From assembly GCF_016595415.1 (NCBI RefSeq), contig NZ_JAENIO010000034.1, positions 1 to 45,565 on the forward strand: a DNA stretch of 45,565 nucleotides. Direction: 5' to 3'. The stretch comes from Roseibacillus ishigakijimensis. Lineage in GTDB: Bacteria; Verrucomicrobiota; Verrucomicrobiia; Verrucomicrobiales; Akkermansiaceae. The notes below the pieces were generated by a model that did not search any database, had not been told where the DNA came from, and worked only from the letters and a program-made list of their open reading frames with translations. Positions 26,124 through 36,000 of the stretch are shown in pieces. Numbering within the stretch: the stretch's first letter is position 1; every line of letters starts with the position of its first letter. The translations under genes and the position numbers were made by a program.

Positions 26124-27257
26124 ATGAAGGTCCTCGGCATCCTCCTCCTCGCTCTCACCCTCCCCCTGCCGGCCTGCTACTGGGACCGCGACACCCTTCG
26201 CGCCGAACTGGGTGGTCACCTCGATACCGTCAAAACCCTCGTTGGCTGGTTCGACCGCTACCCGCCCCTTTACTACGAAATGAGACTGGCGCGGGTCACC
26301 GCCGAGCTAGCCAAGAATCCGGAGAAGGCCGCTCTCTACGATGATGCCGCCGTAGCCTGTGATCGACTGGGGCGCTCGGACGAAGCCATTGCCTGGATGG
26401 AAAAGAAGCAGCGCCGAGCCGAGGAGGAAGCCGTAGCCCCCGGCGCTCCCACCACCCGCTACAAAACCCTCGCCAACCTCGGCACCTTTCACGCCCATCG
26501 CTGGCTCAGTGCCAAGAAGGCCGACCCCGCCACCTCCCGCGCGGACTTGGACCGAGCGATTTCCTTCATTGAACAAGCCATCGCCGAGTATCCCGCGGCC
26601 CACTTCAACCGCGAGAAATATCAGCTCGAGGTCCTGCAATGGCTGGGTGGCGACGAGAATCGCCTCCCCTCTCGGCAAGAAATCTTCCCCGGGCGCAGCT
26701 CCCTCACAGCCAGCGAATTGGCGGAGAGGGAGGCAGGCTTTCTCGGTCTCATTCAACTCGGAGCCGCTTGGGAGAGCCCGGACCTCTTTCTCCTCCTGCA
26801 AAAAGTTTATCTCGCCCAAGAGAGAGCCCATCCCCGCCTCCTCGCCAACCTCCGGGTGGCCGAGCTCCTCCACGACGGAAAGACCCTTCTCCACCCCGGC
26901 CTCAAGCCCCTCTTTCGCGACCCGGCCGAGATTAGCAATGGAAGCACCTTCCTCGAGCCTCCCGCCTTCAATCAAACGCTGGCCTACTTTGAAAAAGCCC
27001 GGCGAGCGACCGAAGAGCGCGACCAAGCCCGGGGCCGCTATCTGCAAGCACGCCTGACCCAGGGCCAGCACCCCGACACCGATCCCGACTTCTGGCAACA
27101 CTGGCAAGAACCCGCCTTTCCGCCCCTTCCCGTGACCCTCACCAGCGGCTCAATTACCATTTGGATTTTTGCGGCAGGGGGAGTCCTCATCCTCGCCCTC
27201 GTCCCCGCTCTTCGTTGGAAGAAAGGCCTTTCCCTCCTCAATCCACAAGATCGGTGA
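26124..27257 (+). CDS. Helical-repeat (TPR-like) lipoprotein with C-terminal membrane helix
   Basis: A 377-aa exported protein. The signal peptide ends in the lipobox LPAC (Cys at about residue 18). The body is alpha-helical with TPR-like stretches (for example KAALYDDAAVACDRLGRSDE and the HLDTVKTLVGWFDRYPPLYY region), suggesting protein-protein contacts in the periplasm. A C-terminal hydrophobic helix (ITIWIFAAGGVLILALVPAL) near residue 350 is followed by a basic tail. The 3' end overlaps the convergent mutY gene by 20 bases. I do not recognise a specific family. Confidence 0.75.
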   Translation: MKVLGILLLALTLPLPACYWDRDTLRAELGGHLDTVKTLVGWFDRYPPLYYEMRLARVTAELAKNPEKAALYDDAAVACDRLGRSDEAIAWMEKKQRRAEEEAVAPGAPTTRYKTLANLGTFHAHRWLSAKKADPATSRADLDRAISFIEQAIAEYPAAHFNREKYQLEVLQWLGGDENRLPSRQEIFPGRSSLTASELAEREAGFLGLIQLGAAWESPDLFLLLQKVYLAQERAHPRLLANLRVAELLHDGKTLLHPGLKPLFRDPAEISNGSTFLEPPAFNQTLAYFEKARRATEERDQARGRYLQARLTQGQHPDTDPDFWQHWQEPAFPPLPVTLTSGSITIWIFAAGGVLILALVPALRWKKGLSLLNPQDR

Positions 27258-28260
27258 GCACTTTCTTCACCGGTGCCACCAGTGGCAACCTGGCAAGTTC
27301 TCCCACCGGAACCCACTCTTCCTCCTCCTGCCGCCGATCGGCAATCGCCCCCACGGCCGCATAAACCTGTAGGGTGACCCGGTGCTTGGTGATGGCATAC
27401 TTGCTGGTGTGGACTAGCTCCAAATCAGCCACTTCCTCCTCCTCGCGGAGGGGCAGGCGATAGAATCCCCGGCGCCGGCTACCCGACTCGCGAGCCAGAA
27501 GAATCTTTCCGGCCCGGCGAGCAAAAAGGGCATACTCCGTCACCACCACCGTCTTGGCTTTGCCCTTCTTGCGAGGCAACCCCTCCGGCTCCCGCGTTTG
27601 ACAAAATTCTGCCAGGGGGCAGCTCGCGCAAAACGGTTGCCGGGGACGGCAGAAGACCTGCCCCACCTCCATCAGAGCCGAATTATAAAGACGGGGGTGC
27701 TCCTTATCGAGAAGCAGTCCTGCCCACTCCCACAACTGCTTACGTCCAGCGGTGGTATCAATCTCGACCGCCGAATCAAACAACCTCGTCAGCACCCGGG
27801 CAATATTGCCATCGACAATGGGGGCCGCCTCATTGAAGGCGAAGCTGGCAATCGCACCCGCAGTATAAGGCCCCACCCCGGGCAGGGTCTCCAGCTCGGC
27901 CGCCGAACGGGGAAACTCTCCCCCCCAGTCAGCCAGCACGGCCCGCGCGGTCTTTTGCAGATTGCGAACCCGATTGTAGTAACCCAAGCCCTCCCAAGCC
28001 TTGAGCAACTGCTCCTCCGGCGCATCTCTGATAGATTGGAGATTAGGAAATTCCGCCAGAAACTTCTCAAACCGATTCCCAGCCCGCACAGAGGCCACCG
28101 TCGTTTGCTGCAGCATGATTTCAGAGATCAAAATCGCCCAAGGATCCCGGGTCTCACGCCAGGGATGAGCTAGCCCGTTGGCGAGAAACCAATTCCGTGC
28201 ATTATTCCGAAATTTTTCTCTTTCACTGAGTGTATTGTAGCGGCAAGGTGATTTCAACAC
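27238..28260 (-). CDS. mutY: A/G-specific adenine DNA glycosylase MutY
   Basis: A 340-aa base-excision enzyme that removes adenine opposite 8-oxoguanine. Visible: the catalytic Glu in ILISEIMLQQT, the helix-hairpin-helix LPGVGPYTAGAIASFAF with the following catalytic Asp in VDGNIARV, and the [4Fe-4S] cysteines of CRPRQPFCASCPLAEFC (C-x6-C-x2-C-x5-C). The C-terminal NUDIX-like domain that recognises 8-oxoG runs from about 225. The start is uncertain: GTG 28260 or TTG 28257 are both close. It overlaps the lipoprotein gene by 20 bases at the 3' ends. Confidence 0.95.
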   Translation of the reverse strand: MLKSPCRYNTLSEREKFRNNARNWFLANGLAHPWRETRDPWAILISEIMLQQTTVASVRAGNRFEKFLAEFPNLQSIRDAPEEQLLKAWEGLGYYNRVRNLQKTARAVLADWGGEFPRSAAELETLPGVGPYTAGAIASFAFNEAAPIVDGNIARVLTRLFDSAVEIDTTAGRKQLWEWAGLLLDKEHPRLYNSALMEVGQVFCRPRQPFCASCPLAEFCQTREPEGLPRKKGKAKTVVVTEYALFARRAGKILLARESGSRRRGFYRLPLREEEEVADLELVHTSKYAITKHRVTLQVYAAVGAIADRRQEEEEWVPVGELARLPLVAPVKKVLTDLVD

Positions 28261-28491
28261 GAGACCACCCCGGCATGCCTCCGAAGCGCTGAAAAGACAA
28301 GAACCATGTCACCAAGCGAAAAAAGTGATGGCCTTCCGGGGTTTTCTCCGCAAAATACCGAGCCGTAACGACAAACAACTATAAGATGCAAAAGTTTTGG
28401 CTAGCAATATGAGCTAACATGTGTTGCCTTCCTTAAAACAACATTGCCTCTTCGGCTGTTTCGAAACCAACCACACAAACCATTCTTTCCT

Positions 28492-28809
28492 ATGCCAACA
28501 GTAACAAAAAGAGATTTGGTCAATCGCATTAGCAACCTCACGGGCCTGACCCAGCAACAAGTCTTCGAAGTGGTGCAGACCACTCTCGACGAGATCACCA
28601 GCGACCTTTCCAAGGGCGACACCGTGGTGATGCGCAACTTCGGAACTTTCGAAGTGAAGGTCACCAAGGCAAAAGTCGGTCGCAACCCGAAGGATCCGGC
28701 CAAGGACGTGCCCATCCCTCCCCGCGCGGTGGTGAAGTTCAAGCCCGGTAAAGAGATGAAGGAGAAAGTCGCTCCCGTGCTTCCCATCGTGCAAGAACGC
28801 GGACAATAA
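28492..28809 (+). CDS. HU/IHF-family DNA-binding protein
   Basis: A 105-aa histone-like DNA-bending protein. ATG 28492 gives the usual start (MPTVTKRDLVNRISNLTGL); an in-frame extension to 28444 has no support. The dimerisation helices (QQQVFEVVQTTLDEITSDL), the RNFGTFEV turn and the DNA-binding arm (GRNPKDPAKDVPIPPRAVVKFKPGK) are all there. The last 15 residues (KEKVAPVLPIVQERGQ) exceed the usual 90 aa. It has about 230 bases of AT-rich upstream DNA that presumably holds its promoter. Confidence 0.95.
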   Translation: MPTVTKRDLVNRISNLTGLTQQQVFEVVQTTLDEITSDLSKGDTVVMRNFGTFEVKVTKAKVGRNPKDPAKDVPIPPRAVVKFKPGKEMKEKVAPVLPIVQERGQ

Positions 28810-28828
28810 GCGTCTCTCCCCTCTTGGC

Positions 28829-28854
28829 AGCGCGCGCCCCCGAGCGCGCTTTCT
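28829..28854 (+). terminator. Terminator-like hairpin after the HU-type gene
   Basis: AGCGCGC (28829-28835) pairs with GCGCGCT (28844-28850) around an 8-base loop, followed by TTTCT. The T-run is short. It would lie inside the SRPBCC frame if that started at 28824, which supports the later start used here. Confidence 0.6.
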
Positions 28855-28892
28855 CTGCCTCCTTGGAAGCCAACCCCGCTTCTCTATCTCTC

Positions 28893-29384
28893 TTGCCTCT
28901 CATCACTCTCACCACCAGGATCAAGGCCCCCATCAAGCGGGTTTTCGATCTCTCGCGCAGTATTGACCTGCATTTGCAACACTCCAGCCAACAGGGCGAG
29001 CTCGCGATCTGCAATCGCACCAGCGGCTTGATTGGCGAAGGAGAGGCCGTCACTTGGAAGGGCACCTTCCTCGGCTTCCGCCAATCCTTCACTCTCCGCA
29101 TCACGGAGATGGAAAGCCCCCATCACTTCACCGACGAAATGGTGAAAGGGCCCCTCCTCAGGATGAAGCACCTCCATCACTTCGAAGAGGAGAAAGGACG
29201 CACCCTCCTCACTGACGAATTCGACTTCCAATCCCGTGGCGGCTTCACCGGTTGGCTCCTCGAGAATTCTTTCCTCACCGCCTACTTCCGTCGGGGCCTC
29301 GCCGAACGCAGCGAGGTCATCAAGCGCGTGGCCGAGAGCGAGGACTGGAAGAAGTTCCTCCCCGCCGACACAGCCAGCGATTGA
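28893..29384 (+). CDS. SRPBCC-fold (START-like) ligand-binding protein
   Basis: A 163-aa protein of the family often annotated as a cell-division-inhibitor-like or polyketide-cyclase-like SRPBCC protein. The fold provides a hydrophobic pocket; no ligand is known. TTG 28893 (MPLITLTTRIKAPIKRVFDL) is preferred because it lines up with the usual family beginning MP-I-L-T-I-APxERVFDLSRSIDLH and because the alternative TTG 28824 lies across a terminator hairpin. The RSIDLH and TSGLIGEGEAVTWKGTF segments are typical. The C-terminal residues are helical (AYFRRGLAERSEVIKRVAES). No SD is obvious. Confidence 0.85.
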   Translation: MPLITLTTRIKAPIKRVFDLSRSIDLHLQHSSQQGELAICNRTSGLIGEGEAVTWKGTFLGFRQSFTLRITEMESPHHFTDEMVKGPLLRMKHLHHFEEEKGRTLLTDEFDFQSRGGFTGWLLENSFLTAYFRRGLAERSEVIKRVAESEDWKKFLPADTASD

Positions 29385-29415
29385 GTCCCCTTTTCCCGCC
29401 CGCTAGAGTGAGGCC

Positions 29416-29922
29416 ATGAAGCGAGCCTCCCTGATTCTTCTTCTCCTTCTGGTTGCCGGACTGAGCTCCTGCGGAAGAGGCGGTTACGAGGGTTACCAGA
29501 CGCGATCCTACACCATCCGAGGTGTTCGTTACCACCCCCTTCCGGTGGAGCAGGCCCTGCACTACAAAGAGCGCGGCATCGCCTCCTGGTATGACGAATC
29601 CTCCTTCCTCGGGCTCAAACGTGGCAACACCTCCCTGGGGGAAAAAGTGATGCCCTGGGATGTCTCCGGAGCCCACAAGACCCTACCCCTGCCCAGCCGG
29701 GTGAAGGTCACCAACTTGCAGAACGGCAAGGCTCTCAAGCTGCGCCTCAACGACCGCGGCCCCTTCATCCCCGGTCGCATCATCGACCTCACCCCCCGCG
29801 CCGCCCGCAAACTGGGCTTCCAAGAGCAGGGCCTCACCGAAGTCGAGGTCGAGGTCCTTTCTGTGGGTGACGGCTCCTACCAGCGCAAGGCCAAGCGAGG
29901 CTTTTCTTTTTGGCCATTCTAA
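29416..29922 (+). CDS. RlpA-like lipoprotein (septal ring lytic transglycosylase family)
   Basis: A 168-aa exported lipoprotein; RlpA in other bacteria is a peptidoglycan glycan-strand hydrolase that acts at the septum. The signal peptide ends with lipobox LSSC (Cys at residue 19). The double-psi beta-barrel core reads GIASWYDESSF, HKTLPLPSRVKVTNLQNGKAL, LNDRGPFIPGRIIDLTPRAA. The conserved NDRGPF Asp and the AHKTLP His are present, and the residue equivalent to the catalytic Glu is likely in TSLGEKVM. There is no SPOR domain. It overlaps no other gene. Confidence 0.9.
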   Translation: MKRASLILLLLLVAGLSSCGRGGYEGYQTRSYTIRGVRYHPLPVEQALHYKERGIASWYDESSFLGLKRGNTSLGEKVMPWDVSGAHKTLPLPSRVKVTNLQNGKALKLRLNDRGPFIPGRIIDLTPRAARKLGFQEQGLTEVEVEVLSVGDGSYQRKAKRGFSFWPF

Positions 29923-30040
29923 CCACAAAGAAGTCAAAACCCTTCGCGAAACCTCTTTTGTGCCTGTTGGGCAGGAAAAAACCGCTCTCTTTCCCCATTC
30001 TTCAAGTTGTCGCGCCCGATGGGAGCTGCTAAGGACCGCC

Positions 30041-31009
30041 ATGCCTGCGGCAAAATCTCACTCGGAAGTCACCGTCTTCGCGCCCGCCACCGTTGCCAAC
30101 GTGGCCTGCGGCTACGACGTGCTTGGATTCGCCATCGATGCCCCCGGGGACTACATCACCGCCCGTCACGCCGACAAGCCCGGCCTCCGCATCACCGCCA
30201 TCACCGGTGACGAGGGGAAATTGCCCCTCGATCCGCAGAAGAACACCGCCACCGTGGCCGCCCTCGACCTCCTCCACCACCTCGGGATGAGTGATCGCGG
30301 CATCGAGCTGGAGATCCACAAACGCATGCCCTTCGGTTCCGGGCTCGGCTCCTCCGCCGCCTCCGCCGTCGCAGGAGCCTACGCGGTCAACAAGCTCATC
30401 GGCGAACCCCTTTCCAAGAAGCAGCTCCTTCCCTTCGCCATGACGGGCGAGGCCTCCGCCGACGGGGCCTGGCATGCCGATAACGTGGGTCCCTGTCTCC
30501 TCGGGGGCATCGTCTTCATCCGCGACAATGACGAGCTCGACGTGGCCCAGCTGCCCGTGCCCGACAATCTCTGGGCCGCAGTGGTCCATCCCGACATCGA
30601 AATCCTGACCAAAGTGGCCCGCGAAATCCTGCCCAAGGAGATTCCCCTCGCCAATGCCACCCAGCAAATCGGCAATCTGGGCGGCCTCCTCTGCGGACTC
30701 ATCCAGTCCGACTACGGACTCATCAGCCGGAGCATCCACGACGTCATCGCCGAGCCCCGCCGCCAGAAGCTCATTCCCGATTTCTACAAGGCCAAGCGCG
30801 CCGCCATGGCCGCTGGCGCCCTCGGCTTCTCCATCAGCGGAGCGGGCCCCTCCGTTTTTGCCCTTTGCGAAGGCCAGGAGATTGCCGAGGAGGCGGGCGA
30901 GGCCATCGCCAAGGTCTTCAACGCCATCCCACTCAGCAACCAGGTCCACATTTCCCCCGTCAACCGGCAAGGGGTGCGGGTCGTGGACAAGGTGCCCGAA
31001 ATCGCGTAA
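30041..31009 (+). CDS. thrB: Homoserine kinase ThrB
   Basis: A 322-aa GHMP-family kinase: homoserine plus ATP gives O-phosphohomoserine, the substrate of ThrC. The start at ATG 30041 follows an SD-like TAAGGA and opens with TVFAPATVANVACGYDVLGFAI. The ATP-binding GHMP loop is PFGSGLGSSAASAVAGA and the C-terminal GFSISGAGPSVFAL is the third conserved motif. The upstream frame back to 29867 is a shadow. It is followed within 10 bases by a Uma2 gene and then thrC. Confidence 0.96.
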   Translation: MPAAKSHSEVTVFAPATVANVACGYDVLGFAIDAPGDYITARHADKPGLRITAITGDEGKLPLDPQKNTATVAALDLLHHLGMSDRGIELEIHKRMPFGSGLGSSAASAVAGAYAVNKLIGEPLSKKQLLPFAMTGEASADGAWHADNVGPCLLGGIVFIRDNDELDVAQLPVPDNLWAAVVHPDIEILTKVAREILPKEIPLANATQQIGNLGGLLCGLIQSDYGLISRSIHDVIAEPRRQKLIPDFYKAKRAAMAAGALGFSISGAGPSVFALCEGQEIAEEAGEAIAKVFNAIPLSNQVHISPVNRQGVRVVDKVPEIA

Positions 31010-31018
31010 TTTATCGGC

Positions 31019-31693
31019 ATGACGCCCCTCGAAGAACTGCTCGAACCCCTGCGGCACTCCCCCGAGCTGCCCCAGGTGGTGGACGCGCTCCAACGCCAGC
31101 TGGCTGAGGAACGCCAACGCCGCCAAGAGTTCTATCAAGAGATGACCCCCGAGGAAAAAACCGAGTTCATCGACGGCGAAGTCGTTCTCCATTCGCCCGC
31201 CAAGAACAAACATCTGGAAATCACGGGCAACATTTTCACCCTCCTCAAAACCTTCGTCAGCCTCTATCAGCTGGGTACCGTGAAGGCTGAGAAATGCCTC
31301 ACCGTCTTTCCCCGCAATGATTACGAACCCGATGTCGTCTTCTTCGGGCCGGAAAAAACCGCTACCTTGCGCGACGACACCATGCGCTTTCCCGTCCCCG
31401 ATCTGGTGGTGGAAGTGCTCTCCCCCTCTACCGAAGAACGCGATCGCGGCATCAAATACGCCGACTACGCCGCCAACTCGGTGGCCGAATACTGGATCAT
31501 CGATCCAGAGGCCGGGGTCCTGGAGCAATACCTCCTGCAGGATGGCCGCTACCAGCTGGCCCTCAAATCCGGCTCGGGCACGCTGAAGAGCACGGTCATC
31601 CCCGGCCTGCGCTTCCCCCTCGAAGCCGTCTTTTGCGAAGAAGACAATCTGGCCGCCCTGCGCGAAATGATGAAGCCCGTCTCCTCATCCTAA
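31019..31693 (+). CDS. Uma2-family (DUF820) PD-(D/E)XK endonuclease
   Basis: A 224-aa protein of the Uma2 family, restriction-endonuclease-like proteins of unknown function, frequent in cyanobacteria and the PVC group. The core reads IDGEVVLHSPAKN, then EPDVVFFG, PDLVVEVLSPST, RGIKYADYAANSVAEYWIIDPE. The acidic D/E and Lys of the PD-(D/E)XK site are in place. A helical N-terminal segment (PLEELLEPLRHS) precedes it. The location between thrB and thrC is unusual, but spacing (9 and 19 bases) suggests co-transcription. Any link to threonine synthesis is not evident. Confidence 0.9.
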   Translation: MTPLEELLEPLRHSPELPQVVDALQRQLAEERQRRQEFYQEMTPEEKTEFIDGEVVLHSPAKNKHLEITGNIFTLLKTFVSLYQLGTVKAEKCLTVFPRNDYEPDVVFFGPEKTATLRDDTMRFPVPDLVVEVLSPSTEERDRGIKYADYAANSVAEYWIIDPEAGVLEQYLLQDGRYQLALKSGSGTLKSTVIPGLRFPLEAVFCEEDNLAALREMMKPVSSS

Positions 31694-31712
31694 CCTTCTC
31701 CCACCACACCCG

Positions 31713-33041
31713 ATGCCAACCCAGTTTTATTCCACCAACGACCGCAACAATGTGCAGCCGCTCAGGGAGGCCGTGCTGCGCTCCCTCCCCGCCGACCGCG
31801 GCCTCTACATGCCCGAGGAAATCCGTCCCTTGCCAGAGAGTTTCTGGCAAAATTGGCGCGACCTCTCTCTGGGCGGACTCGGCTTCGAGGTCACCCGCCA
31901 CCTTCTGCAGGGCACCCTTCCCGAGGAGGAACTCAAGGCCCTGGTGGAAGAGGCCATCAATTTTCCCGCCCCCCTGCACCAGCTCACCGAGGACCTCTCC
32001 GTGCTGGAGCTCTTTCACGGCCCGACCCTGGCCTTCAAAGACTTCGGGGCCCGCTTCATGGCCCGCCTGATGGGCTTCCTCACCAAGGACGATGGCCGCG
32101 ACCTCACCGTCCTGGTAGCCACTTCGGGAGATACGGGAGGAGCCGTAGCCAGCGCCTTTCACAAGGTCCCCGGCACCAAGGTCGTCATCCTCTACCCCAA
32201 AGGCGGGGTCTCCGGTCTGCAGGAGAAACAGCTCACCACCCTGGGAGACAACATCACCGCCCTCGAGGTGGCGGGCACCTTTGACGACTGCCAACGTCTG
32301 GTGAAAGCCGCTTTTGCTGACCGGGAGCTTTCGGAGCGCCTCAATCTGACTTCGGCCAACTCCATCAACATTTCACGCCTCATTCCGCAGTCTTTCTACT
32401 ACTTCGAGGCCGCGCGCCAAGTGCCCGAAGGGCAAAAGCCTACCTTCATCGTGCCTTCGGGTAACTTCGGCAACCTCACCGCCGGTCTCCTCGCGCAAAG
32501 ACTGGGTCTGCCGGTGGAAAAATTCGTCGCCGCCACCAACACCAACGACGTCGTGCCCCGCTACCTCATGAATGGAAACTACGAGCCGCGTCCCAGCGTG
32601 GCCACCATTTCCAATGCCATGGACGTGGGCGCGCCTTCCAACTTTGCCCGCATGGTGGACCTCTTCGCCCGCCCCGGCAATCCCACCGCCCGGACTCTCA
32701 GCGACGCTGATGCTGCCGACGAGATGGCCCGCCAGCTCGAAGGCCTGGCCTACACCGACAAGGCTACCCGCCAAGCTATCCGCGAAGTGTGGGAAAACTA
32801 TCGCTACGCCCTCTGCCCCCACACCGCCGTGGCATACCTCGCAGCCAAGGATATCACCACCCCCGGCCACAAGGTCATCCTCTCCACCGCGCATCCTTCC
32901 AAATTCCTCCCCACCATGGAGGAGGAGCTGGGCAAAGGCGCGGTCACCGTCCCCGAGCGTCTCGCCTGCCTCGCGGAAGAGAAGAAAGTGGCGCAGGAAA
33001 TCGAGCCCGACGAAGCGACCTTCCTCACCTGGCTCGGCTAG
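31713..33041 (+). CDS. thrC: Threonine synthase ThrC
   Basis: A 442-aa PLP enzyme converting O-phosphohomoserine to threonine. It carries the gamma-type N-terminus (MPTQFYSTNDRNNVQPLREA), the PLP lysine in HGPTLAFKDFGARFMA, the phosphate loop ATSGDTGGAVASAF, SANSINISRLIPQ, and SGNFGNLTAGLLA. Length fits ThrC of the yeast/E. coli type. It ends the thrB-uma2-thrC unit and converges on the DUF3686 gene 56 bases away; no terminator is visible. Confidence 0.96.
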   Translation: MPTQFYSTNDRNNVQPLREAVLRSLPADRGLYMPEEIRPLPESFWQNWRDLSLGGLGFEVTRHLLQGTLPEEELKALVEEAINFPAPLHQLTEDLSVLELFHGPTLAFKDFGARFMARLMGFLTKDDGRDLTVLVATSGDTGGAVASAFHKVPGTKVVILYPKGGVSGLQEKQLTTLGDNITALEVAGTFDDCQRLVKAAFADRELSERLNLTSANSINISRLIPQSFYYFEAARQVPEGQKPTFIVPSGNFGNLTAGLLAQRLGLPVEKFVAATNTNDVVPRYLMNGNYEPRPSVATISNAMDVGAPSNFARMVDLFARPGNPTARTLSDADAADEMARQLEGLAYTDKATRQAIREVWENYRYALCPHTAVAYLAAKDITTPGHKVILSTAHPSKFLPTMEEELGKGAVTVPERLACLAEEKKVAQEIEPDEATFLTWLG

Positions 33042-33097
33042 CAGTCGGTTGAAAAAGGAGGGAATGAAAAACGGCGAGCCATGTTGTCGGCAGGCTG

Positions 33098-36000
33098 CTA
33101 ATCTCCCTGCTCCACGCTGGGCTGGATGTCGATGGGCGAAGCGCTCTTCTCAATGCTTTCAATAGAATCGTCCTCGTCCTGCACGGGAACGACCTTGATG
33201 TCGACCTGCACCGGCACCGCCCGCAGGCCCGAGATGATCTCGCGCAACTGAGCAACGGTTTCTTCCGTAAGAGACTGCGGCTTGGCGTAGTGGCTACCAG
33301 CTTGCATGATGCCCTGCTCGATGGAGGAAAGACCTTCGCGAAATTCCTGCAACTGGGCCACCACCCGGGCCACCGGGTCGTTTTCGCCCGCCCCTCCGAG
33401 GAGCTTCTGCTTGCGGAACTCTTTCTTGATCTCGGCCCACCGGGCCGCCTCTTTCTCGCTCAAGAGCCCTTCCATCTCCCGGAATTTCAACAAATTGGCC
33501 TCCGCTCCGGTGGTCAGGTTCTGGGCCTCATTTTCATAGTGGGAGACCACCAGTTCCTGCAGCTCCCCGTCCGTCATCAGGGGCACCACCTTCTCCGCGA
33601 TGCGGTTCATATTCCGATAGGAGCCCTGCAGTTTGAAGGCGGGCTCGGTGCGGTAGGCATCCTCCTGCGCGGCACTGGCGATGTATTCCAGATTCACCCG
33701 CAGAATGGTATCGCGCACCTGATAGAGCAACTTCATGCCGCGCACGAACTCTTCGATCTCACCTGGCGTATAATTGCTCTCGAAGTCCACTTCCTCCAGC
33801 TCGGCCCCCGCGGCCATCTTCATCACCGCCCGCACGTCCTTCAGCCCGCCCTGTGCCAGACTGGCCAGCGACTTGTTGGAGGTGAGACAGTTTTCAATAT
33901 AGCTGTCTTTGAAGGCCGACTCGTGGCTGCCGAGAATGTCGCCCAAGTTGTAGGTATCGGCCCGGTTGGCCAACATGTCGGGAATCTGGAACTTCCCCCC
34001 GCTCTCGGTGTAGGGATTGCCCGCCATCACCACCGCCACTTTTTTCCCCTTCAAGTCGTAGGTCTTAGCCCGCCCCTGATAGACCCCTTCGATCTTCCGC
34101 TGGGCATCACAGAGACTGATGAACTTCTGCAGGAACTCGGGGTTGAGATGCTGAATATCATCGAGATAGAGCATCACATTATCCCCCATTTCCAGGGCCA
34201 GGTTGAGCTTCTCGAGCTCTTCTCCCGCCGAGCGATCACCCGCCTGGGCGGGATCCAACGAGGTGACATGGTGCCCCAGAGCCGGTCCATTGACCTTCAC
34301 AAAAGTCAGCCCCAGGCGATTGGCCACATACTCCATCAGAGTGGTCTTTCCGTAGCCAGGCGGGGAAATCAAGAGCAAGAGCCCCATCCGATCGGTGCGG
34401 GAATCCGCGCCCGCCGTGCCAATTTGTTTGGCCAGATTGTCCCCGATGACCGGTAGGAAAACTTCATCTAACAAACGGTTACGAACGAAGGCACTCATCA
34501 CCTCGGGTTTGAGTTCCTCCAACTTCATCTCCTCCCGCTTGACCGCGATCAATTCCTTCTTGCGGGTTTGAAACTGGTGATAGAGGGGCAAGACTTCATC
34601 GCGGAAGTTGGCGACTCTTTCGCGAAAATCGTTGTAGTGAAGCTCCAGCACTCCCCCTTCAATCCGGGGATGGGAACCGCGCAGCCCTTCAATGGTCAGG
34701 GCCAAATCGAGATGGCGAACCTCCCGCTGCTCGTGGCCACCCCGGGCCAAATGAGCCGCCGCTTCCACGAGAATCCCCGTAGCGACCTCCTCCCCGGCCA
34801 CTCCCCGCAACCAATCCAGCGCCAGGGCATGGCGGGACTCGGCCCGGCTCAATTCCGCCAGTGCCTTATCAAAGTCCTCGCCCGCGCGCTTGGCGGTGAG
34901 CTCATGGCGCAAGTGTTTGATCACATCCGCAGCCCCTTGCGAAACGACAAAACCGTCCCCCTCCCGCAATTGGGCAAAGAGATATTCCGCCACCTGGGCC
35001 GCCGTCACCCGTCCGGCAAACCGCGATCGCGCCAATTGCCCGGCCAACTCGTCCGCCAGGGCCAGCTCCAGCTCGTGGCGACCCGCCCCCCGATCAGCAA
35101 AGACTTTCACTCGCCGGCCATGCCCCGCAATCAAGCGGGCAATCTCGGCCCGACCTTCCTGATCCCGATCGGTCCACAACACCATCCCGGCCCCCCGCAC
35201 CAGAGGGCTGAAGCGCAGCAGCCCAGCCTCCCGCGCAAGCGGCCAGAGGGCCGCCAGAATACGGGCGGCATCCTCGTCGTGAACCCCTTTGACATAGCCC
35301 TCGGCATAACGGGATTGCATGAAACCCTGCACCCCGGGCAGGAAGTCCGCGGCACTCTCCCCTTCCCACTCCTTATCTAACAGAAGGCTGACCAGCCACT
35401 CTCCCCGATAGAGGTCGGGACTCTCGCTGGCCACTTCCAGATTCCACACCGCCTTGCTTTCGGTGAAGGCCGCATCCTCAATCTTCTCAAAAAAATCGGT
35501 GCCCGCGAGATGAAACCACATTTCCCCGTCCCTCGGCACGATGGAGAGCTCGAGCTCGCGCGTATTGACCCCAAAGGCATGCTGGCCCAGCCGAATAACG
35601 TTCTGGCCATCCACATACAGCTCCTTGCGATCCTTCAGCTGGCGGGCGGCATCCTCACGGAGGGTTTTCAGCCGGGTGCGGAGATCATCCGCCTTCACCC
35701 GATCGCCGAGACCCTGCAAGTCCGCGACCACCCCGCGCACCTTTTCCACCATCAGGTCACCCGCAAAGTAACCATTGATCTCCTCCAGATTTTCAAAGGA
35801 CTCCAAGCGACGCTCAATGCCTCCCAGAATGCGCTCGGCAGACCGCAGGAGGGAGCCCGCGCGGCGATTGCGCTCATCGATCAGCTGCTGCTTGCGACCC
35901 TCAAAGGCTTCGTAAACTTCCTCGCGCTTACCGGCCAACTCCTCAACATAGTCATCAAACTCCGCGAAACGCCCCTCCAGCTCTTCGAGCTGAATCATCA

